From Isoetes taiwanensis (Eukaryota > Streptophyta > Lycopodiopsida > Isoetales > Isoetaceae): DNA of 64,000 nucleotides. Both the position numbers and the translations under genes were made by a program. The stretch lies in the NCBI GenBank assembly GCA_021234155.1, contig JAJEKV010000064.1, positions 6,076,001 to 6,140,000 of the forward strand. Reading direction: 5' to 3'. A model generated the notes under the pieces. It did not search any database and was not told the origin of the DNA. It was given only the letters and a program-made list of their open reading frames with translations. Each line of letters begins with the position of its first letter. The stretch's first letter is position 1. Below are positions 21,090-32,547 of this stretch, one piece after another.

Positions 21090-22706
21090 TGTGACGCTCC
21101 CCGAATATATACGACCCTCGGACGTATACATACGGGGACTTTCCCCTCCCATGGCGATCATCTCACCATGAGCAGGGCCCTCCGTCTGGTTCGGGCCATC
21201 GATGGGATGAGGCCCGAAGAAGGACACGAAGGGGTCATTCGGCCCACGCCTTCAATGGGACTCCTACGTCGCGGAAGCATGAATACAAGGGTTAGCACAC
21301 AGCACGAATATACATAAATAACCACCACGAAGGGTGGCGCATCCATCCAAAATACCAACGGCATAGAATATGCATCTAATCCTAAGAAAACACCCAAACC
21401 CCCAGGTTCTACCCGGCTCGGACTTCCATGAGGATCGATCACGACCGGGGCCTCAAGAGATCGGCAGACCGAAGTCTTGGCATGGCGTTGGCTGGCGTGG
21501 GAACATTGGCTAGGGTTGTCCACTCCATCCGCCCCTCCTGTGCACACTTTGCAGATGGGTCAATTCATGCTATGGCTTCGCTATAGCCTTCCGGAGACGC
21601 AGACTCAGGGCATCACCCTCTGAGCCTACTCCAGGTTCATGACGCCTGGTCCGATGAGGCAGGTCGGGGAGGCGTCCCCTTCCAGAATCACAGTGGTTCC
21701 ATGGGTGAGCTAGAGAATACGTGCCGCATCAGCGACCCCCGCATCCGTACCCGACTTACTCACCCTAAATCTACTCAAAGTGCATGGTGCTCCATACGGA
21801 TCACACCACTACACCCAGGGAGTGTCAGACCCATACCCGGCCCTCAACGTGACCGGCTATCAGGCCTAGCCCACTGTAGGAGTCTCAGGAGCCTTGTATG
21901 CTCATGCAAGACCCCACCCCTCATGTCACCACTGTGTTCCTTGTCTGGTGCTAAGCCAGACCATAGCATCTAGGACCCGGTGGGTTCTTGTGCACAAAGC
22001 CGCTTCTAATGGGACTTTACGAGCTATCTAGGAGCATACTACTATACACGGTTCGAGGCCTCTACCCCCGTAATCCCCCCGTTTCAGAGTCATATCAAAC
22101 AAAGAACTAACAATCCATCCTTTCAGAGTAAGAACCAGAATTGAATATAAAGAGAACTTGTTTGTACAATCAAGGGTTAGTTTCTATGATTGAATTACAA
22201 AGAGAACAGAGAAAGACGGACACGACCAAGTGTTAACTAGAATTCACATAGCCACCTACCTGAATTCTGGCTGGACTCATTCCCATGGGGCGCCTCCATC
22301 TCCTGGCGGTTGAAGATTCAGCTGTGGCTTCCGCGAGGGGCGGCCGGTATGGTGGTTCTCTGCAGGTGGTTGATGGCGCTCAGCTCCTGGCCTTACTTGG
22401 TCGATCTTCAGGAGTCAATCCCAGGGATAGGGGTCAAGTTGGCATCCAAACTTGGCAACCCCCATGCTGCCCAATCGATTGGGGCAGGTGGCGCCTTCCC
22501 AATTGGTAATTATCCTAATTTCCTAGGTTATAGGTGATTATTATTAATGTGTTAAATTAGCATAGCTAATTTAATCCTTTGTAAGGTAACCCCCTAGGTT
22601 GCAATTAAGTTCCCATACCCCCATGGTAGCGTACCTTTAGGGAGTGACGTGCTTGTATTTGTACGTGTCCCGTATAGTAGACCGTATAAATACGTGGAAC
22701 GTCACA
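21090..22706 (-). repeat. 3' LTR of the chromovirus
   Basis: 1617 bp, aligned end to end with 32548-34152. Disagreements between the two cluster at CAG/CTG triplets. Confidence 0.92.
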
Positions 22707-22719
22707 TTCTCCCCTCCTT
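22707..22719 (-). other. Polypurine tract of the chromovirus
   Basis: On the minus strand AAGGAGGGGAGAA immediately precedes the 3' LTR, where plus-strand DNA priming takes place. Confidence 0.8.
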
Positions 22720-23226
22720 AAAAATAATGCTGTCCTCAGCATTAGGATTAGCTAATTGAATACATATACGTAAAGCACTGAATTAGAGAATGAAGTTAAG
22801 AATATAACATTAAGACATTGAGATTATAGTAATTTGGATAGTAATACATTGAAGTTAAAATATCAAAGTACAAGCACGCTCGATACAAACTTATGATCAA
22901 AGGAGTTTAGGACCGGAGTCCGATTTAAAACATTCTGACAACAAAATTCATACATGTAGACAAAACCAATACGGGACAAGTTGGGTCATCAGCAACCCTC
23001 TATACAAGGCAGGTGACGACTTGTTCATTGGCCTGCACACAACCATATACCCGTAGGTTAATAATATGATTAAGTTGTGGTTGAAGGGACCACCCCCTAC
23101 AAATAAAAGAAAAAGTATCTAGAAGGGAATCTATCATGTGTACGGCTTGCAATTCATTGTGGCATGAGGAATGGTTCAGTTCCTCGTATAGCCGGAATAA
23201 ACGCAGTCTATTTACTAGATGCCTTC

Positions 23227-23784
23227 CTAGCAATTCGCGGTCATGTCAACATCAACAATACACCACGTCCTAGAGAACACGAAGGTGATCTCATCATCGG
23301 TTATTACTATCATATACGATGCGTCTACCCCTCTAAAACATGATTCTCGGTCAATCAAGCCTTCAAGCTTACCGCCGGGAGCGGGGTTGATAGCATCGTT
23401 GATGGTGCGGCCTTGAGATTCCCGCATGAAGTCCGGATAGTGCTTCTCAAGGTCTATCTTCATCACCCAGGTAGCATCTTCAACTGGTAAGTGCTTCCAC
23501 TTGACCAAGTATTGCAACATTTGAGTCCTTCTGGTCTGTTTGTAAGCTCGATCAAGAAGAGCTTCGGGCACTATTTCCAGCTGCTCTTCAGTCATTTCTA
23601 GGAGGGTAGGGGTATCCAAAACCTCCTCTGGATCAGGGGTGTGTTGCTTCAGAAGACTCACGTGAAAGACCTTGTGGATCTTCAAGCGGGGTGGCAAGTC
23701 CAAGCGATATGCCTGTTCTCCCACACGCTCAAGAATCAACGAGCGGCCCGATATCCGGGTGCCCGCTTCTTCTACAGCTACCAA
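23227..23784 (-). CDS. Chromodomain end of the chromovirus integrase (fossil)
   Basis: The segment begins with the SH3-like integrase tail (YRLDLPPRLKIHKVFHVSLL). It continues with LQYLVKWKHLPVEDATWV, the chromodomain signature of chromoviruses, which targets integration to marked chromatin. It is part of the broken pol region. Confidence 0.8.
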   Translation of the reverse strand: MVAVEEAGTRISGRSLILERVGEQAYRLDLPPRLKIHKVFHVSLLKQHTPDPEEVLDTPTLLEMTEEQLEIVPEALLDRAYKQTRRTQMLQYLVKWKHLPVEDATWVMKIDLEKHYPDFMRESQGRTINDAINPAPGGKLEGLIDRESCFRGVDASYMIVITDDEITFVFSRTWCIVDVDMTANC

Positions 23785-24045
23785 TTTTAAGCTTGGCTTG
23801 TTTTACTTTGATCTTGAGCCAAACCGATTAAGCCCAACTGGAAGATTAGGTGGGGGTTCGGTGCTTATCCGCTAGACTCTTCTCGACGATCAAGGCTAAT
23901 AAGTAGCCCCGAACTTCTTCCACCAAGGCCCGCATTTCTAAAAGGAGTTGTTGAGAGACCTCCACTTTAGAAGCGGGATTATGCCACGGTCGGAGTAAGA
24001 CATTGATAGCCATAATTTATCATGAAGGGAGACATTCTAGAAGAC

Positions 24046-24700
24046 TCACGCTTTTATCTTTGTTGTGGCTAATTCTACCAAGTAAATATAATCCGCCCAT
24101 TGTGATTGTTTACTCCATACATAGCTTCTTAGCATGTCTTCGATAATCACGATTGACACGCTTACGTTTGACCATCCGTCTGAGGATGGTAGGTCGTACT
24201 CATGGCAAGCTTGGTCCGGATGGTGGCGAAGAAATCCTTCCGAATGCAATCGACAAACTTAGGATCCCTATCCGATACAATTACTCTTGGCATCCCGGTG
24301 CAACCTGAAAATTTCCTTTGCAAAGAGCAAGGCGGTGTCGGCGGTGTCCGTGGGTGCGACATGGCGAGGAAGTGAGCCATCTTTGATAATTTGTCGACCC
24401 GCGACCATTAAGGCATCATACCCACGAGAGTGCGTGGAAGCCCCACAATGAAATCCATGGTTATGACTTCCCACTTGGCGTTGGGCACATCCAAAGGTTG
24501 CAACTCCCCGGGAACTCTTAATTGCTCGGCCTTGGTTTGCTGACAAACCTGACACTGTTTGATGTACCTAGCAATATGCTTCTTCATGGAAGGCCAAAAA
24601 TAGCTGGAGCGGATCTTAAAGTAAGTTTTCATAAAACCCGCATGTCCTGCTATAGGGCTGTTGTGTGTGTCATGGAGAATCAGCTTTCGCACCCCTGAAG
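24046..24700 (-). CDS. Integrase region of the chromovirus (fossil)
   Basis: The zinc-binding start ([14 protein letters not shown], then CQVCQQTK) is followed by the core ([13 protein letters not shown]) and by DRDPKFV and [12 protein letters not shown], all standard Ty3/Gypsy integrase landmarks. It overlaps the end of the RT frame and is spread over more than one frame. Confidence 0.82.
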
Positions 24701-26093
24701 TCGCTGGAACACACAACTTATCTTTGTAATATAATAAATTGCCCTCCTTCTTATATGAACGGAATACTTCACGTTCTCTATCGGTACGGGCTTCCTTACC
24801 CAAACTTTCCCAAATATTACAGAATTCGGGATCTGTGGCCAAGGTCTGTTCTATCTGCTTCCCAAACTCGCTGGTGAGTGTGGAAATGGCATTACAATGG
24901 GTGCGGGTTATGAAGGGATGACGTGACAAAGCATCCGCAACCACATTGTGCTTTCCTGGCTTGTATACAATCTCGAAGTCATATTCCTCGAGGAATTCCA
25001 TCCATCTTCGCTGACGGAGATTCAGATTTGGCTGGGTGGATAGATAGCGGAGACTCTGATGATCCGTATCCAGCTGAAATCTTCTACCAAGAAGGTAGTG
25101 TCTCCAAATACGAGAGCTCGTGATAACCATAGCAACTCCCCGATCATGGGTAGGATATCGCTGCTCTGCATCGGTCATCTTCTTTGAATCGTAAGCAACA
25201 ACTCTCCCCTCCTGCATTAAGACTCCACCAGTAGCTATCTTACTCGCATCGGTGGCTACCGATTTATCCTTTTCCGGATCAGGCAAGGTAAGGACTGGTG
25301 CAGATGTTAAAGCATCCTTGAGTTTCTGAAAGCCGACTTGGACTTTCGTTTTCCAATGTTCCATCCAATCCTTTACTTTCTCATGCCTTGTGAGATTAGT
25401 AAGAGGTGCGGCAATTGTTGCAAAATCCTTAACAAATTTCCGATAATATCCTGCGAGTCCCAAGAAACTCCGGACCTCTGAAACATTAGCTGGAATGGGC
25501 CAATCCTTTACTGCTTCTATCTTAGCTGGGTCTGTAGCAATTCCTTCTGCTGAGATAATATGCCCCAAATAGTCTACCCTCGGAGTGGCGAACTTGCATT
25601 TGGAGAGCTTAGCAAAGAGCTGATGGCGCCTTAGCTTTTGCAAAGCTAATCGGAGATGTTGTTCATGTTGCTGCAGGGTTTTACTATAGATGAGAATGTC
25701 ATCAAAGAAAATGACAACAAAGTCGTCCAAGTATTGGCGAAAGATGTCATTCATCAGCCGCATAAACGTTGCAGGGGCGTTGGTCAATCCAAAAGGCATG
25801 ACAGTGAACTCATAATGCCCATATCGGGTACGAAAAGCAGACTTATGGATGTCCTCTTCCTTAATCCTTATCTGATGGTACCCGGAGCGCAAATCAATCT
25901 TTGAGAAATACTTTGCTCCTTGCAACTGGTCCATAAGATCATCTGCCCTAGGCAAAGCATAGCGATTCTTGATGGTATGCTTATTGAGTTGCCTATAATC
26001 AATACACATCCTTAAGGAGCCATCTTTCTTTTTGACAAAAAGAATAGGAGCGCCAAATGGTGAAACACTAGGCGAAGATAAATCCCAGTTCAA
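24700..26093 (-). CDS. Reverse transcriptase and RNase H of the chromovirus (fossil)
   Basis: One long open frame with [20 protein letters not shown], the [13 protein letters not shown] block, [13 protein letters not shown] and [12 protein letters not shown] around the catalytic Asp pair. The connection region, an RNase H start ([14 protein letters not shown]), the TDHQSLRYL block and [11 protein letters not shown] follow. This is typical of plant Ty3/Gypsy polymerase. Confidence 0.93.
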
Positions 26094-26512
26094 GAACTCT
26101 TGTAGTCTGTTTCTTAAGCTCGCTAACTCCAGGAGGACTCATTCGATCACGGGCTTTCTTTGCTGGTAGGCTTAGTACCTGGTTCAAGAGTTATCTCACA
26201 TTCCACCCCTCTGAAAGGAGGAAGTTTGTGGATCTCATCTGGAAAAAGATCGCTAAATTGTCGAAGCAGGGTAGCAATCTCCGATGGTAAGACGTCGATT
26301 ACTTGCTGCTGTTTGGAGTCCGACTCAATGGAAGCAAGTTTAATGAGGCAAAGGAGTTCATTCCTGCGTATAGCTTTTCCTAGCTGCTTTATTGACATTG
26401 ACTGCATAGCGGAGTGTAATGAATCACCTTTTATTGTCACACGTGCTCCATTAGCGGCGTTGAAGGTGACCTCCCCGCTTTCTCCACGATCTATGTGGGC
26501 CCCTAGCGACGC

Positions 26513-27058
26513 TTAAAACTCCATTCCCACAATAAGATCACATTTGCCAATGTCCATTAACTCGGCACCCAAGGCAACTGGTGCACCTGGCAGCTGCATT
26601 TTAAGGTTAATACGGCGGCCATGAGTGTGTCTGATCTTACCGCTAGCTAATGTGACTGGCTTAGGTCGGGATCTCAATGTTTCCAGTACCTGGGCCATTC
26701 TAGGAGAAGCAAAATTATGCGTACTACCCGTGTCCATCAAAATTATGAAGGGCTTACTGTCTACTTGGCCTATTGTAGAAATAACAGAAGGCTGACTTTC
26801 AGCGTTGCCTGTTTCTATAGCGGCAAGAATATGAGACGCACCATGAATGTACTCGGGAGCCTCGTCCTCCGCAGCAAGATTGGACTCCAAATCTTCCCAA
26901 TCCAGGTCGGCCATGGCCCGTTGAGCGTCTGGCGTGGCGTCGGACAATTCGCATGAAGTGTCCAGCCTCATGCACCCATTAGCATGCCTTATCCCTGGCT
27001 GAGCTGTTCTCAGCCTCTTTAGGAATGGACTGTAAGAGGCCCCGAATTTCCTTACCAA
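26513..27058 (-). CDS. Protease region of the chromovirus (fossil)
   Basis: Contains FIILMDTGSTHNFASP, the aspartic protease DTGS active-site motif, followed by the usual LIVGMEF end block of plant Ty3 proteases. The linker to RT lies at 26440-26147. Confidence 0.82.
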   Translation of the reverse strand: MVRKFGASYSPFLKRLRTAQPGIRHANGCMRLDTSCELSDATPDAQRAMADLDWEDLESNLAAEDEAPEYIHGASHILAAIETGNAESQPSVISTIGQVDSKPFIILMDTGSTHNFASPRMAQVLETLRSRPKPVTLASGKIRHTHGRRINLKMQLPGAPVALGAELMDIGKCDLIVGMEF

Positions 27059-27863
27059 AGATTGTTACGCTTATCCGTGCTAAAAGCAACTTTCTTCTCA
27101 CGGCGTCCATAGGAATTGTCTTTGAGGGCCCCTTGACTTGGCGAACGGGGTTTATAAGGTGTGGACGGCCGTGGCTGCGAGTAAGGAGCAGGTCGCAGAT
27201 ACTGGCTCCTTGGCGTGTCTTCCTCAAGGCTTAATGCCTTAGCTTCCGCCTCTGCTACTGACTTTGGGTCGATGGCCTTGACCATTAAGTTTAATGGATG
27301 GGGCCAACCCTTCAATGTAGCCCTCTCTGCTCTTTTCTCGTTCATTCCCCGCATTACAACCTCAAGCGCATGAATTACGTCGATTAGTAGGCCTGCGGAC
27401 ATGCCCTTCTGTTCCAACCTGTAAAAGGTCTGAATCTGTTGGCATTTGTGCGCGCGAGGCACGTAATGCGATTTAAAAGCCTTAGCAAACTTCCTGAACT
27501 TGCATCTGCTCCTATCCAGGTGTTTAGCTCTGGCGTAACCCTTCCACCAAATCACGGGCAGCTCGGTAAGGTTAAATGGTGGCGACCTTCCCCAGTATCT
27601 TTCTCTGTCATTCCATAGGACTTCCCGAATTCCTTCATTTCGTCCAACCAAGATTCCGCGTTCAAGCCTCCTCTGGATTTCCCATCAAACTGAGCCAACT
27701 TCCGGTTCTTCCATATACTAGTGATGGCAGTATCAACGGTTTTTTTATTCCTTATCCTTCGCCTTGAATGGTCACTTTGTCGATGGCGAGGACCCGAAGA
27801 ACCCGAAGTGGTTGAATGTGAGGAAGCGGCGCTATCCTTAGAGGAACCGATGGCGCTTAGCAT
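27052..27863 (-). CDS. Gag capsid region of the chromovirus (fossil)
   Basis: 27863-27552 contains RKLAQFDGKSRGGLNAESWL and 27651-27052 contains a capsid-like FAKAFKSHYVPRAHKCQQIQ block. These match the plant Ty3 retrotrans_gag pattern. The region is broken and spread over frames. Confidence 0.7.
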
Positions 27864-28210
27864 GAGTCCTCCTCATGCAGTGCAGGGGCTAGCTCTGCAG
27901 GAGGAGATGGCTGTTGTGTGCGGTGGACTCAATGGTCGCGGAGGTAATTCCGTCCGTCCTCCCCGAGTATGTGGCGATGGATTGGTATGCAACACATAAG
28001 CACTGTAACTTCGCCGAGTTGCCTTTTCATTAACATCAATTCTGTTGGGGGTGAGCCTCTCTTGGCGTTGGAGGGTGTTTGCCAAGCGGCGTTACGTACA
28101 CCGTCTATAGGAGTCATTTATGAATATATAAGCAGATTTACATTAATGTGCAATCCCTTTTTAAGTTAATTGAACAAAAGTATATACAAACAGAAGACAA
28201 TATTTGTATT

Positions 28211-28890
28211 TCATTCAAGTTGATTATAACAACGGGTTGATTGATACATGGATTGAGACAAAAGTAGGTATGATACAATGGGAACTTTTAAAGTTCTACT
28301 GGCACACAGCGTAACCACAACAACGAAAACACAACGGAAGAGACCAAGCCTAGGGGTTGGCGAAGGAATACAGATCATCGTAGCGGTACTCTCCGCATGG
28401 CTTCGGACGAGTTTATAGCGTGCCCAGGCTTGGACAATGATTGCTTGGTACTCCCATGTTGGGCTGATAATCAGAAGGTTAAAGAGCCTTCGCATCGCAT
28501 AAAAGAGTTGCCAAAGATGGTCGTTGGCGTCCTCAAAGGCTTCATGCCTGGTCATATTCCAATAGTCCTGTGCGACGACCGCGGGGTCATCTTCAGATCC
28601 TCGAAAGCTCGATCCCTGAGGATGTTAACTATCTCTAGCCCTTTGTCAGGGTCATAGAGTTCCCCTGGTGGCGGTGGTTCGGTTTCATAGCCTTCCTCCC
28701 ACTCTGGATATTCACCATATCTCTGGCCATAGTCCTGGTCTGGCGGCCCGGGATCGTCCCTCCTAACCATGTCGGTGATTCTTTCCTCATACTCCCAAAT
28801 GGTTTCCTCTGCAACATAGTTGGAGTGAATAGAGAACATTTTGTAATTCCAGTATACCCTAAACTTTAATGCTTTGGAAGAGGATGTCAT
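28211..28890 (-). CDS. Extra leader ORFs of the chromovirus, gag-proximal
   Basis: Two minus-strand frames (28890-28552 and 28555-28211). The first is rich in acidic and Pro residues (DDPGPPDQDYG, PPPPGELYD). No known domain. They lie between gag and the larger leader ORF. Confidence 0.4.
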
Positions 28891-29351
28891 AAAAAAACAA
28901 TTTAGTTATACTCATCAAGAAACTTTGTATTTAATAAGTAGATAAAGTACACATTTTTCAATATGGTTTAAACAATTGCCAATCCAAAATCTCATAAATA
29001 CATGTGTATATATATAGCACCCTTAGTTCAGGAACTAGGCCCTGCCTCTTTATCCTTAGCCCTAGGAGGTGGTGGAGGCGGTCGGTGTCGCAGCAGAGCT
29101 ACCCCAGGGTCCACTGTGGCCGCCGCAACAGATGCAACCTCTGGTGGATAGGCAACGGCCAATGGGGCTGCCGTGAGGAGCTTCATGCCCATCCAAGGCG
29201 CAATATCCTGGCCCAAGGCCGTAAGGGCAAGATCCCGTCGTGCAGTACATACGTAAGCGTCACGATAGGGAAGCTTTTCTTGTGGCGGCGAGTGTAGAAA
29301 GTGCACGGAGGGCCCACCATGAAGCTTCAGCCTCTGGCCCTAAGTCCCGGG

Positions 29352-30374
29352 CTATGAAGAGAACCTGCCCGTATTTGAAGGCCGACAAAAAGAAACGGGT
29401 GAGGTGGTTACCCAGCACCTTCCCTTGCGGAGTTTCAGATGCGGCCACTTCCTTATCCAAGTCCATGGGGACTTCTTCCTCCTTGAGCTCCTGTTGCTCC
29501 TCCTTCTTATGCGCAGGGTTATGATATAAATCTTCACCCTCATCATCTGAGTCGGAGGGAACCTCAACCATATTGATGTTTGGGACGTGAGGTCCCATAG
29601 CCGTGAAGGCATCAGTGCGGGTTCTTGGAAGGCTGGTTCCTGCATCACGAAGTCGCGAAGACGTAATAGAGTCTCCGCCGGCTCTAGGGTCTCCTGACGG
29701 AACTGCAGCAGCTGGTGCACCTCCGGAGGAAGCTCGGTAGAAGTGAAGTCGATGAAATCATCCATACAATACTCCGCAAGCTCATAAAGTACATGGTCTT
29801 TGCGCTTGCGTCTAAATCCGGCCACCACGTGATACGTCCAGATAATATCATCCAAGAGAAGGTATTCCTGCCCCTGGTGATAAATAACTGGAAGGCCGTC
29901 TAACCCTGACAAGCCTATAGATTGGTCACGGCGCGGTGGTAGCTCCTCTGCTAGCTCTTTCCAACGGGCAAAGTCGCCCATTCCTATATGCTCGTCATCC
30001 CCCTCCTCGGAGGATTCTGGCAGCTTGCCCTTCTCTGCCGGCAAGGTTTCATCCTCAACGTATTGGTCCATGAGGATGGCTAGAGCGAAAGTAGCTTCCA
30101 GATACTGCTGCCCCTGATGTTGGACCACCGGTAGGTGTTTACCCCATCGGAGTTTCCCCTTCAAGACGTCATAAGCATGTGTGTCCCCGCCTAGCATCTG
30201 CCGAACTATCTCCCGCTCCAAATACAAGTGGGGAGGATCCCCTAGAGGAATACACAGATTGGCAAGGAGATCTATGCGTTGGCATAGCAAAGGCTGCAGC
30301 AGGTCGAAGGGAACCTGTGGATCCCATTTCTCTCCATCAAGGTACCAGGCAGCAAGGTCGGCGGCGGCAGCCAT
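29352..30374 (-). CDS. Leader ORF of the chromovirus, 340 aa, unknown
   Basis: Starts MAAAADLAAWYLDGEKWDPQ. It contains a twice-used phrase, PVVQHQGQQYLEATFALAIL and PVIYHQGQEYLLLDDIIW, so it has an internal repeat. It is acidic near the C-terminal end. It lies on the sense strand of the element upstream of gag, where most chromoviruses have no gene. Function unknown. Confidence 0.5.
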   Translation of the reverse strand: MAAAADLAAWYLDGEKWDPQVPFDLLQPLLCQRIDLLANLCIPLGDPPHLYLEREIVRQMLGGDTHAYDVLKGKLRWGKHLPVVQHQGQQYLEATFALAILMDQYVEDETLPAEKGKLPESSEEGDDEHIGMGDFARWKELAEELPPRRDQSIGLSGLDGLPVIYHQGQEYLLLDDIIWTYHVVAGFRRKRKDHVLYELAEYCMDDFIDFTSTELPPEVHQLLQFRQETLEPAETLLRLRDFVMQEPAFQEPALMPSRLWDLTSQTSIWLRFPPTQMMRVKIYIITLRIRRRSNRSSRRKKSPWTWIRKWPHLKLRKGRCWVTTSPVSFCRPSNTGRFSS

Positions 30375-30744
30375 GGCGCTAGAAGGGAGGAGAGAGGAAA
30401 AGAAGCGTTTAAAATAACCCTACAGTCCCCTTTTAAACCCTCTTAATAAAGCTGACGTCAGCATTTTATTTTAAATTTAACATGGAAAAACATTAAACTT
30501 TTAATTCAAAATAAAAGCTTCTTTATTAATTATCACAAAAAAAATATGTACAAATCTTTGGGATCCCCGCAAGTAGGCTAAGGTTGCTCCCCGTATCCTA
30601 CGGTGAGGGCCAAATCCTTAGGCATTATGGTGACCCTCTTTGCGTGGATAGCGCAAAGGTTGGCATCACCAAAAGTGCTACCAAGTAGGCTTCAAAGACC
30701 TCTTGGGCGCCAAAATTGCAAAGGTGCGGAAGCGGAGATCGGTC

Positions 30745-31395
30745 TTAAATTGCTTTGTCGCGATCTCCCGTACCGGCCTCTGGAAAGGCGACTTTTTGGT
30801 CCGGAAGGTCCGTGGACTTCTGAAATTCTTGGATCTCCCGCAATGCCACGGTACCGGGTCGGAACCGATGAGGCTTCCGCTGCGGCCGAGGCCCCGACGA
30901 TGTTGGCACCGTCTTAGCCCCAGCAACCGGCCGGGAGTTATCCACTCTCTGCTGCCTCCGGTCGGAGCTGGTCTTCTTCCCAAAAGCCCCGACAGTCTTT
31001 AACTTATCCTTGTATTGACTGCCGGCCTTATGGGCAACTCCCTTCCTCCGGAGCTTAACGGTCGGATGCGTCGGTTTTGGGTTCGAGCCACTCCCAGATG
31101 CACCTCCTCCCTGTTGGTCCCGCTGATCTTGTCGGTCCCGCTCCTCTTGCTCCAACTTCTCGCGCTCTTCCCGAGCTCTCCTTAGGTCTTCTTGGATCTG
31201 AGCAAAAAGTTGGGCTGCGGCACGGCGATTAAGTTCAGCGTGGTACCTTTGTGGCCGAAGACCCATATCTATCTGAATAGTTGTCAGATAGTCTATGCTG
31301 ATGTCGGGGATTTCTCCCCATACAAAGCTGTTGGAACCCTCATGCCATTGGTATGGGGGAACCTCAATAATACTCTGCCATCGATGGCCCGGCAA
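30745..31395 (-). CDS. Leader ORF of the chromovirus, 216 aa, coiled-coil and basic
   Basis: Starts [21 protein letters not shown] charged coiled-coil ([20 protein letters not shown]) is followed by a Gly/Ser linker and a Lys/Arg-rich tail ([13 protein letters not shown]). Coiled coil plus basic tail resembles a nucleic-acid-binding Gag-like or accessory protein, by inference only. Confidence 0.5.
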   Translation of the reverse strand: MPGHRWQSIIEVPPYQWHEGSNSFVWGEIPDISIDYLTTIQIDMGLRPQRYHAELNRRAAAQLFAQIQEDLRRAREEREKLEQEERDRQDQRDQQGGGASGSGSNPKPTHPTVKLRRKGVAHKAGSQYKDKLKTVGAFGKKTSSDRRQQRVDNSRPVAGAKTVPTSSGPRPQRKPHRFRPGTVALREIQEFQKSTDLPDQKVAFPEAGTGDRDKAI

Positions 31396-31449
31396 AGCCG
31401 CCTCAGAATCTCGTACTCCCTACCCCGAGGGTCTTTGTGTCGGGGCAGC

Positions 31450-32547
31450 TCAATTCCCGGTGGTCGCCTTCCCTGGCAAAACCCTAATCCGGGCTCGGCC
31501 TCGTCGACATCTTCCTCCTCCTGTATGGCCTTCCCATTGAGGATAAAATTTGATGAGCATCATTACCATATCGGGTTGCTCAACAAGGGTATATGGGAGT
31601 GGCGTGGGTTCGTTAGGATGAGGAATGGCTCGAGAAGTGGTAGATGGGATATGGAATCCTATCGTTGTTCTCAAACCTATTGACCAGCTCATCCAACAAG
31701 ATGTCGATGAGGGCTGGGTCAAGAGCCATCGCTTAGCAATCATGGCGTAGATCTCCATGATGCTCATGGTGGTTGGATCTGGAAGCTCTTGGTGATGGCC
31801 ATAGGGAATAGTCTTGTGGGCGGGCGAAAGGGGATGGCAAAGGGGGCTAAGAGGCACAAAAGCACAAGGGCGCAAGATCAAGGTCCGGTCTGATGGCGAT
31901 GGCGGGGCTGGCTCGAGCGGTTGGAGGCGGAAGCAAAAGCAAATGACAGAAAATGGTTTGCTAAACGGCCAATTAACTTTTAAAATTTCAAAAATTTTTC
32001 TTATTAACTTCAAAATTTTATTATTAAAAAAATATCTGGCGGAAATCTGGCGCCACATCTGGTCGAAACGCCGATGGCATTATCTGGGTTTACGCCTCGA
32101 CCGGTGTCGTCGAAATGCAAGCGGCGCTTGAGTTGACTGGCGGGCCAGCGTTGACTTCGAGTCGGCCCGACGGTGGCGGGCGACACATTTCGGGCGCTTC
32201 TAACTTGACTGCAAAGCGTCAAAAAGCAAGCGGCGCCCGAATTCGTTTTTGGGCCTGCCCTTGACTATTTTTCGCCTGGAGTTGACTGTTCTAGGGTAAT
32301 TCAAGTACGCCCGATCCAAGGAAACCATCTCCTTCGTCAATTGAGCTACCCACTGACACCTGTTAAGCCTCCAATCTTGGCCCCTCCACTTCAAAGCTAC
32401 AATTTCTTAACTTAACCTAACACCAAGCCAAGCAACAAAGAGAACTAACGACACATTGACTTAGCCTCCTCCTAACTACCGTGCTACGAGTTAGTGTTTG
32501 ACCAGTGCTATGATTCCGAACAACCGAAATCACGGCTCGATACCCTT
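31450..32547 (-). other. 5' leader of the chromovirus
   Basis: Runs from the inner edge of the 5' LTR to the 216-residue ORF. Open frames occur (32058-31450 and smaller) but none is recognisable. The first bases inside the LTR (about 32525-32547) resemble the initiator-Met tRNA primer site common in plant Ty3 elements, at modest quality. Confidence 0.45.

Noticed and set aside
21090-22706. ORFs inside the LTRs
   Set aside because: They occur in non-coding LTR sequence, differ between the copies and show no family features.
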